From positions 1 to 6,143 of the forward strand of contig JAEYTJ010000165.1 of NCBI GenBank assembly GCA_023434095.1: DNA of 6,143 nt, in the 5' to 3' direction. The position numbers and the translations under genes were made by a program. This DNA is from Pseudomonadota bacterium (lineage in GTDB: Bacteria > Pseudomonadota > Alphaproteobacteria > Rhizobiales > Xanthobacteraceae). Under the pieces are notes generated by a model, which saw only the letters and a program-made list of their open reading frames with translations, did no database searches and had not been told where the DNA came from. Shown piece after piece: positions 1-4,937 of this stretch (position 1 is its first letter; every line of letters starts with the position of its first letter).

Positions 1-1746
1 ACCGGCACGCAGTCCATGGCGGAGCTCGGCCGCCGTCGCCTCATCATGGCGGCGTTGATCACCGTCACGTACTTGGCTCTGATGTCGGGCATGGCCTGCC
101 TCCTTGCTACCGGGGGATGGAGCGCAATGGACACGGTGCTGTTCATGGCGTTCGCAATCGGCTCGCCGTGGACGGTGGTGGGCTTCTGGAACGCCGTCAT
201 CGGATTGTGGTTGCTGCATGGCGTCAAGGATCCCATGCAGCGTGTGGCGCCGTTCGCGGCCGCGGCCGACAGCGACACGCCGATCGGCATCCGAACCGCT
301 GTCCTCATGACCCTGCGCAATGAAGACCCGAGCCGAGCCTTCATGCGGTTGAAGACGGTCAAGGAGAGCCTGGACGCGACCGGCTACGGCGGCCAGTTCG
401 ACTATTTCGTCCTGAGTGACACGAACGATCCGGCGGTCGCAACCGCCGAGGAGGAAGCGGCTGAGGCGTGGCGGCATGCGCTCTCCCGCCCGGATCAGGT
501 CATCTATCGCCGCCGCACCGACAACACCGGCTACAAGGCCGGGAACTTGCGCGACTTCTGCAAGCGCTGGGGCGATGATTACGAGCTGATGCTGCCGCTC
601 GATGCCGACAGCCTCATGTCCGGGGAGGCGATCATCCGGCTCGTGCGCATCATGCAGGCGCATCCGCAACTCGGCATTCTGCAGAGCCTCGTCGTCGGCA
701 TGCCGTCTTCGAGCGCGTTCGCGCGCATTTTCCAGTTCGGCATGCGCCACGGCATGCGCTCCTACACGATGGGGGCCGCATGGTGGGCGGGCGATTGCGG
801 GCCCTATTGGGGGCACAATGCGGTCCTGCGCATCGCCCCTTTCAAGGCGCACTGCCAGCTTCCCGTCCTGCCGGGCACGGGGCCGCTCGCCGGCCATATC
901 CTCTCGCACGACCAGATCGAGGCGGTGCTGATGCGCCGCGCCGGCTACGAGGTGCGGGTGCTCCCGGAGGAGATGGACAGCTACGAGGAAAACCCGCCCC
1001 ATCTCACCGAATTCACCCGCCGCGATCTGCGCTGGTGCCAGGGCAACATGCAGTACTGGCGCCTGCTCGCCTTGCCGGGCCTCAAGCCGATGAGCCGGTT
1101 CCAGATCGCCTGGGCGATCCTGATGTATCTGGGCGCCTTCGCCTGGATGGCCTTCATCGCCCTCGCAGCGCTGAAGGTGTTCGACGTCGAGCGGGCGGAG
1201 ACGCCGTTTCCTGCGGCGCTCGGGCTCACCCTGTTCGCCGCCATGTTCGCGATGAGCCTGGCGCCGAAACTCGCCGGGCTGATCGACGTGCTGCTGCGGG
1301 CCGAGGAGCGTCGGCGCTATGGCGGCACGGGAAGGATCGTCGTCGGCGCATTGTCGGAATTCATGTTCTCGGTGCTGCTGGGTCCGGTGGTCGCCTTCCG
1401 CATCGCCCTGTTCATGATCGGCCTCGCCTTCGGCCGCACCGTGACCTGGGAAGCACAGGCGCGCGATGCCGAGCGCCTGTCCTGGCGCACCGCTCTCGCC
1501 GGGCTGTGGCCGCAGTTCCTGTTCGGCGCGGCGCTCGGTGCGCTGCTCTATGGGCTGGCGCCCGGCGCGCTTCCCTGGGCGCTGCCGGTGCTGGTCGGGC
1601 TGACCGGCGCCGTGCCCTTCGCGGTGCTCACGGCCGAGCCGGCGCTCGGGCGATGGTTCAGCCGCCGGGGATTGTGCGCGACCCCGGAGGAGGCGTTTCC
1701 CACCACCAGCCTCAAGGCGCTGGAAGCCCAGCACGGGAAGGCGTGA
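1..1746 (+). CDS. opgH: Glucans biosynthesis glucosyltransferase H (OpgH/MdoH), 5' end possibly outside the window
   Basis: Inner-membrane family-2 glycosyltransferase that polymerises glucose from UDP-glucose into the linear backbone of osmoregulated periplasmic glucans, normally working with periplasmic OpgG. Counting from the first visible ATG (position 16) it has 576 residues. Two membrane segments (about 9-31 and 39-68) precede a cytoplasmic catalytic domain with LSDTND (133-138), the DADS metal/UDP motif (196-199), GPYWGHNA (262-269), SHDQIEA (297-303, carrying the catalytic-base Asp) and RRDLRWCQGN (335-344, equivalent to QxxRW). About five further membrane segments lie in 363-541. The frame is open from base 1 and the ATG at 16 has no visible ribosome binding site, so the true start may lie upstream. 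The protein matches the short alphaproteobacterial form. It lacks the long cytoplasmic N-terminus of the roughly 847-residue E. coli protein, which binds FtsZ. Codon use in the first 700 bases is less GC-rich than later. Family assignment is secure; the start is not. Confidence 0.93.
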   Translation, partial: TGTQSMAELGRRRLIMAALITVTYLALMSGMACLLATGGWSAMDTVLFMAFAIGSPWTVVGFWNAVIGLWLLHGVKDPMQRVAPFAAAADSDTPIGIRTAVLMTLRNEDPSRAFMRLKTVKESLDATGYGGQFDYFVLSDTNDPAVATAEEEAAEAWRHALSRPDQVIYRRRTDNTGYKAGNLRDFCKRWGDDYELMLPLDADSLMSGEAIIRLVRIMQAHPQLGILQSLVVGMPSSSAFARIFQFGMRHGMRSYTMGAAWWAGDCGPYWGHNAVLRIAPFKAHCQLPVLPGTGPLAGHILSHDQIEAVLMRRAGYEVRVLPEEMDSYEENPPHLTEFTRRDLRWCQGNMQYWRLLALPGLKPMSRFQIAWAILMYLGAFAWMAFIALAALKVFDVERAETPFPAALGLTLFAAMFAMSLAPKLAGLIDVLLRAEERRRYGGTGRIVVGALSEFMFSVLLGPVVAFRIALFMIGLAFGRTVTWEAQARDAERLSWRTALAGLWPQFLFGAALGALLYGLAPGALPWALPVLVGLTGAVPFAVLTAEPALGRWFSRRGLCATPEEAFPTTSLKALEAQHGKA

Positions 1747-1798
1747 CCCGCCGAGGTGGCTCTGGCCATATCCCGGCGCGGAGCCGATAAGAGAGGCG

Positions 1799-2353
1799 AT
1801 GCAGCCCTCCGTCCCGCCTCGCCTGCCGCCCGATCCCGCGCCCGCCGGAAGCGCCCGCGCGCGACGCCCGGGGCGTGCGGCGCTCGGCGTCCTCCTCCGC
1901 CTGCTCTGTGCGCCGCTCATCCTGCTCGACGAGCTTGTGCGGCCCTTCTACCGTCCGCTCATCGCCCGGCTCGCCGCGCTGCGGATCATGCAGGTGTTCG
2001 AGCGCTGGGTCGCCGCCCGCTCGGTGGGAACGATCCTGGTGCTGCTGGTCGTTCCCTATGTCACCATCGAGCCGCTGAAATTCGTGGCGCTGGTGTGGAT
2101 CGCCGACGGCTGGCCGAGAGCCGGCACCGTGCTGTTCCTTCTCGCCTATCTCGTGAGCTTCGTCGTCATCGAGCGCATCTATTCCGCCGGCCGGGCCAAG
2201 CTGATGACCCTGCCCTGGATGGCCTGGGTCATCGTGACCCTCACCGGCCTGCGCGATCGCGTGGTGGCGGCGCTCCGTCTCGACCGGCTCAAGGCCGAAC
2301 TGCGCCGCACCGTGCGCGATGTGCGGCGCCGGCTGGCGCGGCTGTTGCGCTGA
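1799..2353 (+). CDS. Uncharacterised small multi-pass membrane protein downstream of opgH
   Basis: A 184-residue protein of unknown function. The first 28 residues are rich in Pro, Ala and Arg and probably cytoplasmic. An amphipathic or membrane-associated helix (about 29-47) is followed by a basic linker, two clear hydrophobic segments (about 76-101 and 107-127), a third weaker one (about 137-151), and a strongly basic helical tail (152-184, many Arg and Leu) likely to lie on the cytoplasmic membrane face. This order resembles, from memory, a widespread proteobacterial family of small hypothetical membrane proteins in which a stretch like 'PLKFVALVWIADG' (92-104) sits between two helices. 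No catalytic motif is visible. It starts 52 bp after the opgH stop on the same strand, so cotranscription is likely. The start is backed by a purine-rich GAGAGG at 1791-1796, though its spacing to the ATG is short. A link to glucan synthesis rests on position only. Confidence 0.75.
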   Translation: MQPSVPPRLPPDPAPAGSARARRPGRAALGVLLRLLCAPLILLDELVRPFYRPLIARLAALRIMQVFERWVAARSVGTILVLLVVPYVTIEPLKFVALVWIADGWPRAGTVLFLLAYLVSFVVIERIYSAGRAKLMTLPWMAWVIVTLTGLRDRVVAALRLDRLKAELRRTVRDVRRRLARLLR

Positions 2354-2381
2354 AGTGCGTCCGGGGCGGTCACCCGCAGAG

Positions 2382-2422
2382 ATGGCGCGTCGTCCGCAAA
2401 GCATGGCGCGTCCCCGCAAGGC
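2382..2422. repeat. Imperfect tandem direct repeat, about 21 bp x 2
   Basis: Two adjacent units begin at 2382 and 2403. Both open with ATGGCGCGTC and continue to a shared CCGCAA core. The second unit is one base shorter and differs at a couple of positions. The repeat lies outside any supported gene. It may be a simple duplication, or a pair of protein-binding half-sites ahead of the hydrolase gene; nothing in the sequence decides between these. Confidence 0.5.
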
Positions 2423-2430
2423 CGCCATGC
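2401..2430 (+). other. Potential stem-loop (8-bp perfect inverted repeat)
   Basis: GCATGGCG (2401-2408) is perfectly complementary to CGCCATGC (2423-2430), with a 14-base loop. It overlaps the second unit of the tandem repeat. No run of T follows, so it is not a classical intrinsic terminator. It could limit read-through from the upstream gene or fold in the hydrolase leader. GC-rich DNA makes such repeats fairly common by chance. Confidence 0.35.
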
Positions 2431-2443
2431 GCGCCGCCGCATA

Positions 2444-2462
2444 GGCGAAGGCGGCTTTCGCC
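2444..2462 (+). other. Potential stem-loop ahead of the hydrolase ribosome binding site
   Basis: GGCGAA (2444-2449) pairs with TTCGCC (2457-2462), plus a G-T wobble between 2450 and 2456, leaving a 5-base loop. It sits 22 bases before the hydrolase Shine-Dalgarno sequence. No T-tract follows, so I list it as a possible leader structure rather than a terminator. Confidence 0.35.
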
Positions 2463-2484
2463 TCTAGCCTTGCCGCCCTGTTCG

Positions 2485-2491
2485 AAAGGAG
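2485..2491 (+). promoter_or_regulatory. Strong ribosome binding site of the hydrolase gene
   Basis: AAAGGAG lies 7 bases before the ATG at 2499, an almost ideal Shine-Dalgarno sequence and spacing. It fixes the hydrolase start codon. Confidence 0.85.
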
Positions 2492-2498
2492 CGAAGGG

Positions 2499-3407
2499 AT
2501 GGGCGGCAGCGAAGCGCGGGCGGTGGCGATCCCCTGCCGGGACGGGATCACGCTCGGCGGGCATGTTTGGGTCGCGGTCGGCCCGGTCCACGGCGCCGTC
2601 GTCGTCAATCCCGCCACCGGGGTCGCGGCGCGCTATTACCACCGTTATGCCCGCTTTCTCGCCGGCCACGGTTTCGAGGTGCTCACCTTCGACTATCGCG
2701 GCATTGGTCTGTCGCGGCCGGCGCGGCTGCGCGGCTGCGGCTATCGCTGGCGCGACTGGGGGGAGCGCGACGTCGACGCCGCGCTCCGCTTCCTCGCGGC
2801 GCGTTCTCGCGCGCCGCTCATGGTCGTCGGCCATTCCATCGGCGGTTTCCTGCCCGGCCTCGCCGAGAGCGGCACGGGCGTGACCCGCCTGCTCACCATG
2901 GGCGCGCAATATGCGTGGTGGGGGGATTACGCCCCGCGCCAGCGCGCCGGCCTGTTCCTGAAATGGCACGTCGCCATGCCCGCCCTCACCGCGCTGTTCG
3001 GCTATTTCCCCGGCCGGCGGCTCGGCTGGCTGGAGGACCTGCCGGCCGGCGTCGCCCGTGAATGGAGCTTTCGCGGGCCCCGCTTCGAGGCCAGCCACCC
3101 TCGCGCCGAGCGCGCGGCGGCGCGGGCCCGCATGGCGGCGGTGCGTGCCGACATTCTCGCCGTGGCGATGAGCGACGATCCGCTCGGCACCGTCCCGGCG
3201 CTCTCGCGCACGCTCGGCTATTACACCGGCGCCCGGCGCACGCTGGTGCGCCTCGCCCCCGCCGATTACGGGCGCGCGGCCATCGGCCATTTCAGCCTGT
3301 TCCACGACAGCCACGCGGAAGGCTTCTGGCGCGATACGTTGGCCTTCCTGCGCGAGGGGCGCAACCCCTGGCCGGACCACGTGGTGGCGGCGCTGCCGGG
3401 CAGGTGA
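2499..3407 (+). CDS. Alpha/beta hydrolase, YheT-like/COG4757-type, substrate unknown
   Basis: A 302-residue soluble alpha/beta-hydrolase-fold protein, probably a cytoplasmic serine esterase, lipase-like or peptidase-like enzyme; the substrate cannot be read from sequence. Visible elements: an N-terminal DGITLGG strand-turn (15-21), NPATGV with a YYHRYARFLAGHG helix (38-58), FDYRGIGLSRP (64-74), the nucleophile elbow GHSIGG (111-116, catalytic Ser113), a likely acid in SDDP (Asp226 or Asp227) and the likely catalytic His264 in IGHFSLF. These spacings and the FDYRGIG and GHFSLF motifs match the family of predicted alpha/beta hydrolases grouped as COG4757. There is no signal peptide or membrane segment. 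The start is set by a strong ribosome binding site. Its stop lies 3 bp from the convergent manB stop, and 145 bp separate it from the membrane-protein gene upstream. The fold is near certain; the biological role is open. Confidence 0.9.
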   Translation: MGGSEARAVAIPCRDGITLGGHVWVAVGPVHGAVVVNPATGVAARYYHRYARFLAGHGFEVLTFDYRGIGLSRPARLRGCGYRWRDWGERDVDAALRFLAARSRAPLMVVGHSIGGFLPGLAESGTGVTRLLTMGAQYAWWGDYAPRQRAGLFLKWHVAMPALTALFGYFPGRRLGWLEDLPAGVAREWSFRGPRFEASHPRAERAAARARMAAVRADILAVAMSDDPLGTVPALSRTLGYYTGARRTLVRLAPADYGRAAIGHFSLFHDSHAEGFWRDTLAFLREGRNPWPDHVVAALPGR

Positions 3408-3410
3408 GCG

Positions 3411-4772
3411 TCAGCCGGCCTCGACCAGCGCGGTGATCTCCGCCACCCGCCGGGCCACCGTTTCCGGCGCGCCCTTCGCCTCCACGTTCAGCCGCAGCAG
3501 CGGCTCGGTGTTGGAGCGGCGCAGGTTCAGCCGCCATTCGGCGAAATCGAGCGAGAGCCCGTCGGTCTCGTCACGCGCCGGCTTCAGCCCGGCAAACGCC
3601 GTCTCGACCCGGGCCACCGCGGCGGCGGGATCATCGAGCCGGAAATTGATCTCGCCGGAGGAGGGGAAGGCCGCCATGCGGGCGGAGACAAGCGCGCTGA
3701 GCGCCTCGCCGCTGCGCCCCATCAGTTCCGCCACCAGCAGCCAGGGGATCATGCCGGAATCGCAGCACATGAAGTCCCGGAAATAGTGATGCGCCGACAT
3801 CTCGCCGCCATAGACGGCGCCGGTGTCGCGCAGCGCCTGCTTGAGGAAGGCGTGGCCGGTGCGCGCCTGCACCGCCCGGCCGCCGGCGCGGGCGACCTGG
3901 TCCTGCGTGTTCCACACCACCCGGGGGTCGTGGACGATGGTGGCGCCCGCCTCCTTGGCGAGAAACACCTGCGCCAGCAGGCCGACAATGTACTCGCCGG
4001 GAATGAACCGCCCGGCCTCGTCGAACAGGAAGCAGCGATCGAAATCCCCGTCCCAGGCGACGCCCATATCCGCGCCCGCCGCGACCACCGCCTCGGCGGT
4101 CACCGGCTGGTTCTCGGGCAGCAGCGGGTTGGGAATGCCGTTGGGAAAGCGGCCATCCGGCTCGTGGTGCAGGCGGACGAAGCGCAGCGGCGCCCCGCGC
4201 GCCTCGAGCGCCTCGGCCAGCGCGTCGAAGGTCGGCCCCGCCGTGCCGTTGCCGGCATTGACGAGGATGGTGAGCGGGCGCAGCGCGGCGGTGTCGACGA
4301 AGGAGAGCACGCGCGCGACATAGGCCGCGCGGGCGCCTGTCGCCGGCACGACGCGGCCGCCCGGCCGGTCCGGCAGGGCGGGCCCTTCCGCCAGCGCCTT
4401 GATCGCCGCCAACCCGGTCGCGGTATCGAGCGGGGCGGAGCCGGCGCGGACCAGCTTCATGCCGTTGTAATCCATGGGGTTGTGCGAGGCCGTCACCTCG
4501 ATGCCGCCATCGGCCTTCAGGTCGGTCACGGCGGCGTACATTTCCTCCGTGCCGCACAGGCCGAGATCGAGAACCTCGACCCCGCCGGCCACCAGCCCCT
4601 GCGTGCAGGCCGCCGCCAGCGCCTCCGAGGACGCGCGGCAGTCGCGCCCTATCACCACCGTTTTCGCTCCAAGTCCTTCGGCGAAGGACCGGCCGATCCT
4701 ATGGGCGATCGCCTCGTCCAGTTCCTCGCCGAGGCGTCCGCGAATATCGTAGGCCTTGAAGCAGGTGAGCAT
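3411..4772 (-). CDS. manB: Phosphomannomutase/phosphoglucomutase (ManB/CpsG type)
   Basis: Converts mannose-6-phosphate to mannose-1-phosphate in the cytoplasm, the middle step of GDP-mannose synthesis; members of the family often also interconvert glucose-6-P and glucose-1-P. From the chosen start the protein has 453 residues, close to the roughly 456 of E. coli CpsG, and opens with LTCFKAYDIRG as that enzyme does. Key sites: TASHNP (94-99, phospho-Ser96), the Mg-binding loop DGDFDR (241-246), the sugar-recognition loop GEMSAHHYF (323-331) and the phosphate-binding RRSNTEPLLR (418-427). All four domains appear complete. The ATG at 4772-4770 has GGAGG 8 bases upstream. An in-frame TTG 27 codons further upstream is rejected because that stretch covers the ribosome binding site and a candidate promoter. 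It is divergent from manC and convergent with the hydrolase gene at its 3' end. Confidence 0.95.
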   Translation of the reverse strand: MLTCFKAYDIRGRLGEELDEAIAHRIGRSFAEGLGAKTVVIGRDCRASSEALAAACTQGLVAGGVEVLDLGLCGTEEMYAAVTDLKADGGIEVTASHNPMDYNGMKLVRAGSAPLDTATGLAAIKALAEGPALPDRPGGRVVPATGARAAYVARVLSFVDTAALRPLTILVNAGNGTAGPTFDALAEALEARGAPLRFVRLHHEPDGRFPNGIPNPLLPENQPVTAEAVVAAGADMGVAWDGDFDRCFLFDEAGRFIPGEYIVGLLAQVFLAKEAGATIVHDPRVVWNTQDQVARAGGRAVQARTGHAFLKQALRDTGAVYGGEMSAHHYFRDFMCCDSGMIPWLLVAELMGRSGEALSALVSARMAAFPSSGEINFRLDDPAAAVARVETAFAGLKPARDETDGLSLDFAEWRLNLRRSNTEPLLRLNVEAKGAPETVARRVAEITALVEAG

Positions 4773-4780
4773 GGCGTGAG

Positions 4781-4785
4781 CCTCC
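4781..4785 (-). promoter_or_regulatory. Ribosome binding site deciding the manB start
   Basis: Read on the minus strand, GGAGG ends 8 bases before the ATG at 4772. This supports the start giving LTCFKAYDIRG over the ATG five codons upstream, which overlaps this site, and over the more distant TTG. Confidence 0.8.
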
Positions 4786-4824
4786 ATGTGCGCGGGCACG
4801 CGGGGGGAAAACGTGCCACCTTCG

Positions 4825-4853
4825 GCGATACGGATTTCGTGTGAAGAGATCAA
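4825..4853 (-). promoter_or_regulatory. Candidate sigma-70-type promoter for manB
   Basis: On the minus strand TTGATC (4853-4848) is followed, after exactly 17 bases, by TATCGC (4830-4825). The first matches TTGACA at 4 of 6 positions and the second matches TATAAT at 3 of 6. Transcription would begin near 4818, giving a leader of roughly 45 bases before the manB ATG. The -35 element lies in one arm of the inverted repeat at 4848-4864. Found by eye, so moderate to low confidence. Confidence 0.4.
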
Positions 4854-4864
4854 GGCGATTGATC
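4848..4864. promoter_or_regulatory. Candidate operator: 17-bp inverted repeat
   Basis: GATCAA-GGCGA-TTGATC is a perfect 6-bp inverted repeat around a 5-bp centre, the size expected for a dimeric helix-turn-helix regulator. One arm coincides with the candidate manB -35 hexamer, where a bound protein would block RNA polymerase. It lies about 75 bp upstream of manC, so it could affect both genes. No regulator gene is present in the window and I do not recognise the motif. Confidence 0.45.
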
Positions 4865-4937
4865 CGCCTTGCCTTTCACCCCCGCGCCGCCCACACTTCC
4901 GGCGTTCAGAATACCTTCCCGCGCACGATCAGGCTCC

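Larger units (their letters stand above)
2354..2498. other. Intergenic gap with repeats, upstream of the hydrolase gene
   Basis: This 145-bp spacer holds no gene I can support. It contains an imperfect tandem repeat, two potential stem-loops and, at its end, the hydrolase ribosome binding site, each listed separately. I could not find a convincing -35/-10 pair, so it is unclear whether the hydrolase gene has its own promoter or is read through from the opgH side. Confidence 0.5.
4773..4937. promoter_or_regulatory. Divergent manB/manC control region
   Basis: A 165-bp spacer between two outward-facing genes of one pathway, so it should carry promoters for both. On the manB side a promoter-like pair and an overlapping inverted repeat are visible and listed separately. 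On the manC side the best I find is weak: TTGCCT (4869-4874) with CACACT (4892-4897) at 17-base spacing. The manC ribosome binding site is also poor, an AGG at 4931-4933 four bases before the ATG. Confidence 0.6.

Noticed and set aside
1747..1798. Possible terminator between opgH and the next gene (GGCTC 1758-1762 with GAGCC 1781-1785; CGGC 1774-1777 with GCCG 1783-1786)
   Set aside because: Short stems, one with an 18-base loop, and no T-tract; no better than chance in such GC-rich DNA.
1756..2883. Plus-strand open frame (375 codons) bridging the membrane protein and hydrolase
   Set aside because: Overlaps two better-supported genes in another frame; the translation is Arg/Ala/Pro-rich without domains.
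2370..3380. Minus-strand open frame (336 codons) across the hydrolase
   Set aside because: Antisense shadow of a gene with an intact catalytic motif set and a strong ribosome binding site.
3385..3440. Bidirectional terminator at the convergent gene ends
   Set aside because: Only a tiny CTGC/GCAG stem (3393-3403) inside the hydrolase coding end is visible, without T-runs on either strand.
3786..4844. Long plus-strand open frame (352 codons) across manB
   Set aside because: Antisense shadow of manB, with no recognisable domain and biased composition.
4773..4853. Extension of manB by 27 codons to an upstream TTG start
   Set aside because: The added residues have no counterpart at the N-terminus of E. 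coli CpsG, the stretch contains the GGAGG ribosome binding site and candidate promoter, and the shorter form matches the family length.
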